From Neoscytalidium dimidiatum (lineage: Eukaryota; Ascomycota; Dothideomycetes; Botryosphaeriales; Botryosphaeriaceae): a stretch of DNA of 64,000 nucleotides. Numbering within the stretch: position 1 is the first letter of the stretch; every line of letters starts with the position of its first letter. The notes beneath the pieces are model-generated. The model worked only from the letters and a program-made list of their open reading frames with translations, did no database searches and was not told the DNA's origin. Location of the stretch: contig CM074703.1 of the NCBI GenBank assembly GCA_037367355.1, positions 2,480,001-2,544,000 of the forward strand, read 5' to 3'. The translations under genes and the position numbers were made by a program. Of this stretch, positions 47,407 to 57,332 are shown piece after piece.

Positions 47407-50400
47407 TCACCACTCCAAATCCCAACTCTTATCCCACGCCCCACCGCTCACCACCTCCTCCAACCCCGTCACCTTCAACACGCCGCTCGTCCCGTTCCAC
47501 GCCCACCTCTTCCCATCCAACGCATCCCCGTTGAGCCTCACGCCCTTCGGCGTGCTCCCCACCCCGAGCACCGTCACGTTCGCCAGCGCGTTCCCGTCCC
47601 TGTACTCCCCCTCGGCGCTCACGCTCAGCCTCGCGCCCTCGACCGCGAACGCCACCTCCCTCGTCGCGTTCGGCCGCAGGCTCTCCCCGTCGTCCACGTA
47701 CAGGCTCCCGCTCGCGGTCCCGTTCCCGCCCAGCGCGACGATCAGGCCCCACGGGGTCCGCCTCGCCTCCCTGGTCGTCAGCCTCGGCTCCTGCAGCGGG
47801 ACGACGCTGCCCCCCCGCACGAACACCGGGATGTGGCCCAGCGGCGCGTCCAGCGTCTTGTTCTCGCCGGGGCGGGCGTCCACGCGGCGCTGCGAGTACC
47901 AGTCGTACCAGACCTCGCCCTTGCCGACGCCGGGGAAGACGCCCCGCACGGTGGAGGCGTTGGGCGCGAGCACGGGCGTGACCAGGATGGCGGGGCCGAG
48001 CAGGAACTGGGTGTCGACGGCGGCGAGGCTGGGGTCGTCCGGGAACTCCCAGGCGAGGGCGCGCATGACGGTCGCGCCCGTCGCGTGGGCGGCGTGGAAG
48101 AGCGTGTACAGGTGCGGCAGCAGCGCGTAGCGGATCTGCATGGCGGACTTGGACGCCGCGATGACGGACGCCCAGCGGTAGGGTTCCTGCGGGTTGGCGG
48201 ACAGCGTGTTGTGGTTGCGGTAGAAGGGGAAGAAGGCGGACAGCTGCATCCAGCGGTTGCACAGCTCCTCGTCGCTGTTGCCGTTGAAGCCGCACGTGTC
48301 GACGCCGAACATGGGGATGCCGAAGAGGGAGAAGGAGAGGGCTTGCGGGATGGAGAAGGCCATGTAGGCCCATTTGGAGTAACTTGGGAAACGGGTCAGT
48401 GAGTGCTTGGGCGGTGAACGAAGTTGGATGTGTACTTACTTATCACCACCCCAGTGTCCCGCCCATTTCCCGGAGCCGGCAAAGGTTGAGCGTCCGATGA
48501 TGAAGGGCCGCTTGCCAGGGAAGATGTCGAGCAGGCCTTGGTAAGTTGCGTTGAGGATCTGGTGCCCGAACAGGTTGTGCACGTCGTACTCCTGTACACC
48601 GTTGAAGTGCGTAGCATTCGGCGAGACGGCGTGCACGGCAAGATCACCTTGGACGTTGTCTATAACGTAGGGCGGGTAGTTGACGTCCCGTACACCAGGT
48701 GTCGGGGTGGTTCGGAGGTAACTGGTTGTGCCGGAGCTGGAAGCAGTGGAAGAAGTTGCCGCGGCCTGGCTTGAGGAGGCGGAGGAGGCGGAGGCTGCCT
48801 CGGTGGCGTTCGTGATGTTGAAGCCCTCCGGATAGTCGTAGATGACATTTCCTGGCTCGCCCGGAAGAGAGAAGGGAGGGTGCGCGGGATTCAGCGAGAG
48901 ATTGCCTGAGCCGCAGGAGCCGACGCAGAAGGACGAGACCTCGGACATGTCGATCCAGATTCCGTCGAATGGGACCTCCTTGTGCCACCTGACAAGCTCT
49001 TCTGACCACCAAGGAACGCTGGTGTCGATCAGCCAGTCGGGGAAGACGGTGTAGCCTGGCCACACGCTGCCGATGTACTCGCTGCCGTCCGGATTCTTGA
49101 GGAAAACACCCGACTCGTTACCCCTCGTGTAGGTTCCGTAGGCATCAGTCTCATTCTCCGGGTTAGGGATATAGATGGCACTGTCTACGATGGGGATAAA
49201 GTGCCTCCCACCATCGTGCAACCTCTTCAGTACCTGTAGTCCTTCCTCTACCGGGAAGGTGTTCGGATCGGAGGTGAAATCCCTATAGGCCAGCATGTAA
49301 TCAATATCCAACCAGATATTCTCGAGCGGAATGTCGAACTTGATGAAGTTGTCAACAACCTCTTCGAACTGGGACCAGTTGGCGTAGCCCCAGCGGCACT
49401 GGTGATAGCCGAAGGTGAAGTACTGCTGCATGGCGGGTAGGCCAATGGCGCCGAATTGGTACTGCTTGGTGACCTCGGGTTGAGAGGGTCCATCGAAGAA
49501 GAACAGGTCGATGCTTCCACCAAGGGTGCGCCACGTCACATTATCCGGTCGTAGGAGGATTTCCTGGCCGTGGGCATTACGGAGGAAAACACCGTGCGAA
49601 TAGGAGACATAAGAGGCGTTCGCGGCAGAGGCACTGGCATTGGAGACATAGGTCAACTCGCCAGTAGCAGAATCCTTCTCGAAGTAACGAGTGTCGAGGT
49701 AGAAAGGATGGCTGCCGTATATGTTGTCATCGATAGGATCACCCACGTCGGCGGCGTAGATGGTGGCGGTGAAGTTTGTTCCCAGGCGAAGGCCGTGGAT
49801 GCGTTCTCCGAGACCGTAGAGGTTGTAGTCCTCGGGCATGGAAGTGACGAACTCGATGAACTGGTTCTCGTACACAAGAACACTACCCTCGGTGCTGAAA
49901 ACAACATCGTCAGTGGATCGGCGGGTGACGGTGAAGGAGAAAGTGGGGTCATTGCTCCAAGTAACGTTGAAGTCGTTGTTGTGAATTGTTGCGTTGGCAT
50001 CGGAATCCAGAAGCGGGCGTGGTACAACTTCCTCGGAAAGGATGTAATACGACGAATTGTAGGCATCAATGTTCGTCGGGCTGATGTTGATGGCGAGACG
50101 GTCCGCATTCTGGTACTGGACGGTAAAATTCAAGGTCTCAACGTCGGTGCCGTATACATTGCAGGCGTCCCCAGCAAGACTCAAGGTTGCAGAGAAGCCG
50201 TAAGCGTCCCGTTGCACACCGGATGCTTTGTAGCCTGGGCACACTGACTGAGCATCGACAGCCTGTGGATCCTCAATGTTCGGGATCAGGTTCTGGCCGA
50301 CGTCGGCGCTGGCTGGGACAGTGAATTTTGGACGGTAGGTAGTTGTGGTGCCGGCAATGGTAGCGGTGCCCACAGTTGGGGTCGAGACAGGGGAAGCAGA

Positions 50401-50517
50401 AGCGGTCAAGCCGTCTCCTCCGACTGAAGACAGGCTAGATTGTGCCTGAGCAAAGCTCGCGACGGTCAGCACCGAGCATGCCAATGCCGGTAGGCAGGAC
50501 AGCGGCGAGGGTGCCAT
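47407..50517 (-). CDS. agdC: secreted GH31 alpha-glucosidase (AgdC type)
   Basis: Secreted retaining alpha-glucosidase releasing glucose from maltose, oligosaccharides or starch ends; members of this clade may also act on beta-glucosides. Two exons (50517-48440, 48382-47407) joined in the conserved WGGDNYSKWAYMAFSIPQ give 1017 residues. Residues 1-25 are a signal peptide ending SFAQAQ. Family blocks include YNLYGLGERIHGLRL, LENIWLDIDYMLAYRDFTSD, and DGIWIDMSEVSSF with nucleophile Asp523. GKRPFIIGRSTFAGSGKWAGH leads to the acid/base Asp692. GIPMFGVDTCGFNGNSDEEL and LLPHLYTLFHAAHATG follow. A Ser/Ala/Thr-rich insert (SASSASSSQAAATSSTAS) lies between nucleophile and acid/base. Many N-glycosylation motifs (NAT, NVT, NGT) fit secretion. 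The 3' end is markedly GC-rich, which makes long antisense frames. The symbol is by similarity to Aspergillus AgdC. Confidence 0.93.
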
Positions 50518-51824
50518 CACGGGAGAGGGAGGGAAGAAAACAGGCGAGTCAAAGGAAAAGGATCCGCCCTGGTGGGAAAGGTACGGTTGTAAAAGAAACG
50601 GAAGCGTGCAGGAGCATGATGGAAGACAGGCAAGGAGGCTATATAGGCATGCTGGGCGGTGCGAAACGAGGCCAACGCCAAGCGGTAGCATGATGGGTGT
50701 CATCGAGTATTCCCGTTGGCGGCGGTCCCCGCACAGGACGAAAAACCCCGCGGCGATGACGATGGTGGACCAAGGCACAGGATGCATGGGCTGCATAAGC
50801 GAGGATAGAAAGAGATGGGCGGCAGGTAAGCACTACCTAAACGGGGAAGGGAAGGCTGAAATTGAGGCTCCGGGCGGGCAGTGTGGTCCGGACAGGGCGA
50901 TTGACAGGGAGAGAAGAGACGGTAAGATGACAGCACACTCACTAGAGGCAGTGGAGAAAAGAATTCAGCCCAACACCACAGGGCCCACAGCACCAGGCGT
51001 TCACAGATGGGCATGGCAGGTCAAGAAGGAGCCAAAGAAGGACGGCGGCTGAAGGAATACCGAGTTTGGACCAAAGGCAAGACGGGAGGCCTGAAGGAGG
51101 GCGGCGGCGTCGAGATCCGGAGGCAGAAGGAACGAGCTGGCCGGACGGTTGACGGGCATTGGGAAGATGCGGGGTCGAATGCATGCATGCAAGCTTGCTC
51201 AAGCTCCACGCCTCACCACGCCACCAAGCGGGCCAAGCCCAAGCCCAAGCCCAAGCCCAAGCCCAAGCCCGCCGCGCTCCTTTCCGCCCTGTCTACGCCG
51301 CTGACCAGAGCATGGCGCCAGTGCGGCTCCCGCTCAGTTGCCGGCTCGCCGTAGAACGTTCGCTGGTGTTTCTAGCGTAGATGCCGCAGCTCTTCTAACT
51401 CAGCGCGGGTCAAACCAAGAACCTGTCGATTCTCTCAGCGGTGCTCCGTTTCCACGCATCCCACCGTCATAACAATCGTGCAAAGTAGCTCAAGAATCCG
51501 CATATCTAGCGCCCGGCCTAGTTTGGACGGCGCCGCAGCGGAGCCTCCACAACCATTCCACCGGCGGGGAGTGCTGGTTGGAAAGAAAGGAGTGGAGTAG
51601 TTGAATGCGACATTGCATCCCGCGGGGTCCCGCCCGAGCTCCCATTGGTCGGTTGTCGGCCCGGCGCACATGTTTATGATATGACACTTGGGCCGTCCCC
51701 TACACTCAGGTCATGGCCAGTCCCGCTTCTCAACCAAACCACTCCTTCCCCAGTCCCCATATTAATCCCGCGGGGAAATCACCACGGCGTTTTCTCTTCC
51801 TCGCTAGACGGCAGGACCGCACCC
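50518..51824. other. promoter of the GH31 gene and spacer with hexamer repeat
   Basis: The first several hundred bases upstream of 50517 are the GH31 promoter. A (CCCAAG) hexamer array lies at about 51233-51270. The expected C-terminal two thirds of the adjacent aldolase fragment are not found here in any minus-strand frame, so the truncation is real within this window. No gene is supported. Confidence 0.5.
51233..51270 (+). repeat. hexamer tandem repeat (CCCAAG)n
   Basis: About six perfect consecutive copies of CCCAAG in the spacer between the GH31 gene and the aldolase fragment. Confidence 0.8.
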
Positions 51825-52166
51825 TTACCGATGAGCAACCGGCAACCTGCAGTGGTCGAGATGCACCGCGATGGGCACGCTGGCCGCGTGCGCTGCCTCA
51901 ACCACGTACCTGACGAAGTGCGGACCCTGGAACTTCAGCGTCCACGGGAAGATCTGGATGATGGCTGGCGACCTGCAAGCCTCTGCGGCGCGGATGACGG
52001 CTATCACACCGTCGTCGTTGTAACTGGAGAGCATCAGCTTCTACTGATCACCGGCGCCAATGCAAAATACTAAGACCAACCAATTGTATGCTCCGACAGC
52101 ATATCCGCGCCTGGAGGCGTCATCGAGGATTTGGAATGTCCGGTTGTTTTGAGGGAAAGAGGCCAT
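51825..52166 (-). pseudogene. 3'-truncated class II ketose-bisphosphate aldolase
   Basis: Only the first third of a class II (zinc) fructose/tagatose-bisphosphate-type aldolase is present. The start at 52166 reads MASFPQNNRTFQILDDASRR and continues GYAVGAYN. A short intron with weak donor GTTGGT is then removed to restore CYNDDGVIAVIRAAEACRSP. IIQIFPWTLKFQGPHFVRYV follows, then AAHAASVPIAVHLDHC, the HxDH zinc/active-site block. Directly afterwards the frame ends in a few unrelated residues and a stop. The family continues for about 200 more residues (PFDSIMxDMSH, GxxHG, GGSG-type phosphate site), and I see none of these in the following sequence. It is therefore a fragment, probably non-functional. 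It lies next to other truncated or broken genes of a putative catabolic cluster. Confidence 0.75.
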
Positions 52167-52562
52167 TGCGAGAGATGTCCGTTCGCATGTCCATGAACCC
52201 GTTTTGCTCAAGCTCCTGCGCCTCGATTTCTTCTGGCTGTCTTGTTGGAGAAGAAATTCGGGGAGACGAGGAGACGCCGGCGCTTTTTGCAAGGATTGGG
52301 TCAGGTACAGTACATACCACGGCCACTAGCGACGGGCTCGCCCCCGCCCCCACACGGCGCGGTCCCGCGCCGATGGAGTGTCTCACGGCCAACCCTTCGA
52401 TAGTTCAACATCGCCGACGTCGGAGAGGCTACCGTCTCAGCTGCATTAAGACCTGCGGAAGCGGCGACCATCGAGGAGTTGACTCTCTCGACGGATGTCA
52501 TTCCATCTACAACCTCACAATCTGTAGCTGACACTGAGTCCTACAGCCCTTGCACCTCATCA

Positions 52563-53456
52563 ATGCAGAAAGCCATGACGGAATCGATTATTAGGCAGCT
52601 TCAGAAATGGTCCAGCTGCGACGTACGTACATGCATACACAAATCAAGCTGAGCAGAGGCCGATCGGCTCGTTAATACGCCTGAAGATATCCGACGGTCT
52701 ATCCAAGCTCGGCCACGTTCACGGCGGCTTCCTCGAGGGCCTGTCGATGCACTCGCCAGCCTACAAGGCAGGCAAGACCAAGCTCGTCGGCCGCGCCTGG
52801 ACCGTCAAGTTCGCGCCAAAGACGGATCCGGCCGCGCCGAGAGTGAGGGGCAGCTATGTGAGCGCAGTCCACCACCCGCACGCCCTCCTCCGAACATCCT
52901 CCTCTCTCCCGGCGACGGAGAACTGACGACGCGCTCCCGCAGATCGACCAAATCCCGAAAGGGGCGGTGGTGTTCGTCTCCCAGCCGCTACCTGACATCA
53001 ACGCCTGCTTCGGCGGGCTGATGTCTCTGCGGGCAAAGCACCGCGGAGCCAGCGGGGTCGTCATCGACGGCTCGCTGCGAGACCTGCAGGAACACCGAGA
53101 CCTGGAGTTCCCCGTGCGTCTTGTCCCGAGGCCTGTCCAGCCAACGGGGACGTCTCAGCCAACTCGCCATGCAGCTTTTTGCCAGAGGCACCGGCACCGC
53201 AGCTGGGGGTGCGGTCTGCTTCCCGTCTGAGATCGACGTCCCCGTCAAGCTGCAATCGTCCGTGCAGGATGCTGTGGTCAATCCAGGCGATTATATCATA
53301 GCGGACCTGGACGGCGCTGTGTGTTTGCCGGAAGGCCTGGCCGAGAAGGTGCTGGAGATTGTCCCTGGCTTGGCTGCCGCGGACGCCAAGTGCGCCGAGG
53401 CCATCCGGGGTGGAATGAGCGTGGAGGAAGCGTTCAGGACGTACCGGGGGAAGTAA
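52563..53456 (+). CDS. RraA-like / 4-hydroxy-4-methyl-2-oxoglutarate (CHA/HMG) aldolase-type protein
   Basis: RraA-fold protein. In bacteria, members are class II pyruvate aldolases (HMG/CHA aldolase, LigK/ProA type) or RNase E regulators; fungi lack RNase E, so a C-C lyase role is more likely. Four exons (52563-52622, 52687-52857, 52943-53113, 53175-53456), all phase 0, give 227 residues. Seen blocks: WSSCD/ISDGLSKLG; GRAWTVKFAP; IPKGAVVFVSQP; and GGLMSLRAKHRGASGVVIDG ending SLRDL. The last is the active-site G-x20-R-D pattern of the family. Then come LFARGTGTAAGG and VQDAVVNPGDYIIADLDGAV, with the conserved DxDG. No stop or frameshift seen, so it is apparently intact. A second Met at 52575 is an alternative start. 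Its neighbours are truncated catabolic genes, suggesting it is the surviving member of a pathway. Confidence 0.85.
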
Positions 53457-54195
53457 GGTATGGTTATCTCGTGTGTGGAGATAGACAAGTCGGCGGATTG
53501 CGAGCTGGTGCCGGTGGGTTTTGCATATCCACAGCATATCCACAGTGACGATAATTGATCAACCCATTTCTCAAACGGGAAGTTGGTGGTAATGAATTCT
53601 GTTTCGGAAGGGAAGCGATACGTGATCAAAAGTCGTGTTGATACGCAGAGATACTCCTCGTCGCTTTCGGCTTTGGTCCGAGAGAAAAGGAGTTGATGTA
53701 TGTTTTAAGTACTGTACGCAGCACATATGCTCTCGGAACGCGGAACGAAAATGCGGCGACGTCAACTACGGCCACGGCCAAATCCGCACCACTACATCTA
53801 TTTTACGTTCGGTCGGCAGACCGGTTGACCACGGTATACTCGGCCAGCCATTGAGGCGGTTAGAGTGCCTGGTCGGGCCGACGAATCTAAACTCATCGAG
53901 TATGGTGTTACCACCCGGATCCACTGCGGGGACGAGGGGTTGAGGGGTCGAGGGGTCGAGGGGTACACCACATCGGCATCTCGCCGATACTGCATCTCTC
54001 ACCCCGACACCGGCGGGATCGATGCGAACAAATCCCGTGAGATGCTACGGCGTCGCTGGCAATAGCCAGACATCAGAGAATGCTTCAATCCACAAAAGGA
54101 AGCGTCGTCGTTCTTCTTGTGCTTCTGCGTACTTCACGGATTCCCGCATTCCTTTCGATAACTGCTAGACGACCTCCCGTTAGTATTGCTCCAAC
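53457..54195. other. spacer between RraA-like and LDH2-like genes
   Basis: 3' flank of the RraA-like gene and promoter of the LDH2-like gene. It contains a short tandem repeat of about 10 bp (GGGGTCGAGG-type units, about 53936-53962). No coding sequence seen. Confidence 0.55.
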
Positions 54196-54997
54196 ATGGC
54201 TTCCCAGACGCGCTACTACGTGAAACCCAGCGACGCCGAAGCCTTCGCTCAATCGCTCCTTCTCAAGGCAGGCCTGCCAGACGACCACGCCCTCCTCATG
54301 GCAAAATGCCTCGTGCAGGCGGACACTCGCGGCGTGGTCAGTTTCGAGCCACCTCCCCAGCATCACGCGCACCAAGCTGAACCACGACCGGCAGGACACC
54401 CACGGCATGGCCCGCCTCCAGCAGTACATGGACCGCGTCACCGCCGGCCTCGTCAACGCGCGCCCGGCGCTCGCCCTCTCCGCCAAGACGCCCGTGGCCG
54501 CGCACCTGGACGGCGACAACGGCTTCGGCTTCGTCGTGGCGACCGCCGCCATGGCCGCCGCCATCGCGCGCGCCGACACCTACGGCATCGGCATCGTGAC
54601 GGCCTCGCGCTCCAACCACTTCGGCATGGCCGCCACGTACGTGCTGCAGGCCCTCGCCGCGGGGATGCTCGCGCTCGTCTTCACCAACTCGGCCAAGCAG
54701 ATGCCGCCCTTCGCCGCGGGCGCCCCCGCCGGCGCCGAGCCGCCGTACGTTCTCGACATGGCGCCGTCGGTCGTCGCCAAGGGCAAGGTCCGCCGCGCCG
54801 CCCGCCGCGGCGAGCCCATCCCGCTCGGCTGGGCCTGCGACGAGCACGGCCGGCCGACGACGGACGCGGCCGCCGCGCTGAAGGGGTCCATGGCCCCCAT
54901 CGGCGGGCCCAAGGGGTCCGGCATCGCCATCCTGGTAGACGGAGGGCTTATGATACCTGCCCGTGCTCTGTTTAGGCGTCCAGCGTCTCGTCGGTGA
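54196..54997 (+). pseudogene. 3'-truncated LDH2/malate-type NAD(P) dehydrogenase
   Basis: Member of the LDH2/MDH2 oxidoreductase family (malate, L-lactate, ureidoglycolate, diketogulonate dehydrogenases), which is not related to the classical Rossmann LDH. Exon 1 is 54196-54336 and exon 2 begins at 54395; splicing restores QADTRGVDTHGMARLQQYMD. Further blocks are DGDNGFGFVVATAAM, VTASRSNHFGMAATYVLQAL with the conserved SNHFG, VFTNSAKQMPPF, YVLDMAPSVVAKGKVRRAAR, IPLGWACDEHGRPTTDA, and IGGPKGSGIAILVD. Similarity ends there, near 54940. The frame then reads about 18 unrelated residues and stops inside the truncated amidohydrolase on the other strand. About 80-100 C-terminal residues of the family are missing, so it is probably inactive. 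The sequence up to the break shows no stop or frameshift. Confidence 0.75.
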
Positions 54998-55414
54998 CGG
55001 TGTCCGGGTCGACGACGGCGACGCCGCGGTACTGGCCCTTGAACTGGCGGAGGGCGTCCACGAGGACGGAGTTGTTCGTGCCGTAGACGGAGGGCAGGAC
55101 GATCGTGGCGTGCTTGATCCCATGGCCGGTCTGAAAGGCTGTCGCGTCGGCTACTGTGGCGGGCTTGGGCGTGTAGTCTGGGACGGGGACGGCGAGGGGA
55201 AGAGACGAGTTAGCTTGTAGGGTCTCGGACGGTGGCCGTACAGTTGTCCATCACTTACCTCTGTCCGGGTCCATGGGGAAGCGATCAGGGTCGATGATGT
55301 GGATGTGAGAGTCCCTGTGTCTCCGTCAGACTTTCTAGTGTCTCATCGATTCCGTTCGCAGACCCAAGAGCAAACATACCAAGCACCTTCAGGGATTCCG
55401 TAGCTTGGAGCCAT
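54972..55414 (-). pseudogene. 3'-truncated amidohydrolase (2-pyrone-4,6-dicarboxylate hydrolase-like)
   Basis: N-terminal third of a metal-dependent TIM-barrel hydrolase of the amidohydrolase-2 group, which includes LigI-type PDC lactonases. Three exons are visible: 55414-55380 (MAPSYGIPEGA), 55314-55259 (WDSHIHIIDPDRFPMDPDR, with the metal-binding HxH), and 55177-54972 (DYTPKPATVADATAFQ, then IKHATIVLPSVYGTNNS and FKGQYRGVAVVDPDTVTDET). The frame then meets TAA after 98 residues, whereas the family has about 290. No continuation is seen; the adjacent sequence is the LDH2-like gene on the opposite strand. The splice phases all agree, so the start is genuine and the loss is at the 3' end. The enzyme would lack most of its barrel and its catalytic Asp, and is presumably dead. 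Confidence 0.75.
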
Positions 55415-56142
55415 GGTGATGAGCCAGAAAATAAGGTAGATTGTAGCAATTACCTGCCCCATGATTATTATGATGGCCTCACTTAAGCTTTTGGCAACGT
55501 GCGTTTGACCATATGCTTGAGCTGATTTGCACCCTGAATCATGGCGTACCTTTTCTTAACTTATATCAACTGCTTCGCCTCATCGGCATGGTTTACCCCA
55601 CACCTTCCGCACAGAGAAGAGGGGGGTTTCTAGCATACTTGCTCTTTCTTGGCTACCAATATTATGATGATCTTGCCCCGAGTTCAGTCTGGACTGGAAA
55701 TTGCCGTCATACATGCCGCGGCTTCATGACGGGATAGTAGGCAACGGATTGATCATGAGACCACCCGCTATCCGAACATGTCCTATAGTACTCGGTATCT
55801 CCCCGGGTGGGGGATGAGAATGACTATGGAAGAACGTGTGCGGAGAACGTGGACGCTGATCCGGGATCCTCGCATTTCTTTGGATTTTCTGGCCACATGC
55901 CCTTGGCGGCATGCATACCGGACAATTAGCGTGTTGTGGTCCCCTTTGTTGAAGAGGCGGACAATGGGCGGTTCGTCGTGAATAGTCGATTCAACCTTGT
56001 AATGCTCTTTCTCATGCGTTTAGATTCACTAAACCTTGGCTATGCATTTGTGTCACACTGGTGGAGGGCGTCAATGTGTTGAAACGCAAACTTGCTTTGA
56101 ACCAGATGGGCACTGGCAGTCAGCTACTTGATTGTTTTGTAT
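55415..56142. other. spacer in the decayed cluster
   Basis: Promoter of the amidohydrolase remnant followed by about 600 bp without a recognisable gene. Plus-strand frames at 55513-55737 and 55778-55981 look somewhat protein-like but match no family I know; they could be remnants of another cluster gene such as a regulator. Confidence 0.45.
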
Positions 56143-56706
56143 CTACTCTGATTTATCTGGTGTCTGTAAGCCATTCGCCTTAGCCAGACCCTCGGCAATA
56201 CACATATATTCGTCCTCCGGATCAACTTCAAAGTCAAATCTGCACAGATCCTCCTTGAACGGAAAGAGGTACGTTTTTGTGACCCTGAAGAAGAGAAACT
56301 GTCAACCTCAAGATTCAATGATCTCCACCCTTTCAGTGGAGCAGAATACGGCATCGGACACAAGCGCAATTTATTTGTCTTGAATCTTGACTTACCAACT
56401 ATGTTCCTTGCTGGCTTGGTATTCTTCGAGCGCGGCTCGATCCTCGTGATAACTGAGCAAAGCAAATTCAAACCCTTTACTCCTTTCGATCGGATCCGTG
56501 ATCGATGGCCCTCCAACTATGAGGCGGTTGTTCTTGACACACGGTAGGTTTTTAAGCTTTTTAAGCTCTCGCACGAATGTTTCTTTATGTTCTTTCGTCA
56601 CGTCGGCTCGGAACTTGAAGAAGACTTTGTGCAAGAGACGTATGTTAGCAAGCATCCACGCCAAAAGCTGCTTCGTGATTCACACACCCATGTGAATGAT
56701 CGTCAT
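56143..56706 (-). CDS. Dabb (stress-responsive A/B barrel) domain protein
   Basis: Small dimeric alpha/beta-barrel protein. Members include plant stress proteins and fungal or bacterial enzymes acting on polyketide or aromatic substrates, so the precise reaction is not predictable. Three exons (56706-56688, 56624-56396, 56284-56143) give 129 residues. The tiny first exon encodes MTIIHM; splicing gives MTIIHMVFFKFRADVTKEH. LPCVKNNRLIVGGPSITDPI, then GFEFALLSYHEDRAALEEYQ, ASKEHSW/VTKTYLFPFKED and FDFEVDPEDEY follow. The whole Dabb domain of about 100 residues is covered. The short intron 1 carries a GCTAACA branch site near its 3' end. It is intact and lies between a truncated hydrolase and a broken transporter, so it may belong to the same former cluster. 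Confidence 0.85.
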
Positions 56707-57332
56707 GCTGTCTAGTCGTCTGAGGAGATCTTGGACACTAGTGTCGGATAGGAAAGAATTCCACCGGAAGAGAATAAAAGTAGAACGGAAGCGAAGGGCT
56801 CAGAGACGCCTTGGTGCCTTCGTCTCGATCTTGTGCGTATGAAAGGGAACTGAAGAAACAGGAGCAAAATACGGATGTCAAAAGGTACCGGAAGATGTTG
56901 GGTCCAGGTGGCGACAAGGAAAATAGCGGCGTCCCGCCGACCGGCGTAAGGCCGAACGGCATAATCCCGATATCTCAAAGTGGACCTCAGGGTTTTAGCG
57001 GGCCCCGCAAACAAAGAGGACATACCGCCAAGAAAGCTAAGATGAGACGATTCGGGGGGGGGGGGATTGCGGGGGAGCTGCTGTGGCGGAAGGCTCCACC
57101 TTGGCAATATGTGTGGGGAAGGCGAGAGGGGAGTATCAGGGTGTGCGACGATATGCCCAAACATGGTACGCACATTGGACAAGAACTCCCAGAAACCCGG
57201 ACTGGTAGTGAAGATGAGAAGCCGTCCAGGCATTTTCTCCTCCTATTGTTTGTCTCTTTACTTTCTTCACAGTCATCATCTGATCAGGATTTTTGAATCT
57301 TCAACTCCAGCTCTGAAAGGCTTTGCTCCATC
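56707..57332. other. divergent promoter region, Dabb gene / MFS pseudogene
   Basis: A 626-bp spacer between divergently oriented genes. It contains a 12-G run at 57054-57065. No gene seen. A shared bidirectional promoter is possible. Confidence 0.55.

Noticed and set aside
47098..48402. 434-codon plus-strand frame
   Set aside because: Antisense to the GC-rich 3' half of the GH31 gene; composition (His/Arg/Pro/Gly) is typical of a shadow frame.
54338..55123. 261-codon minus-strand frame across the LDH2/amidohydrolase junction
   Set aside because: Not a fusion protein: it reads the amidohydrolase exon out of phase, then antisense of the LDH2-like gene.
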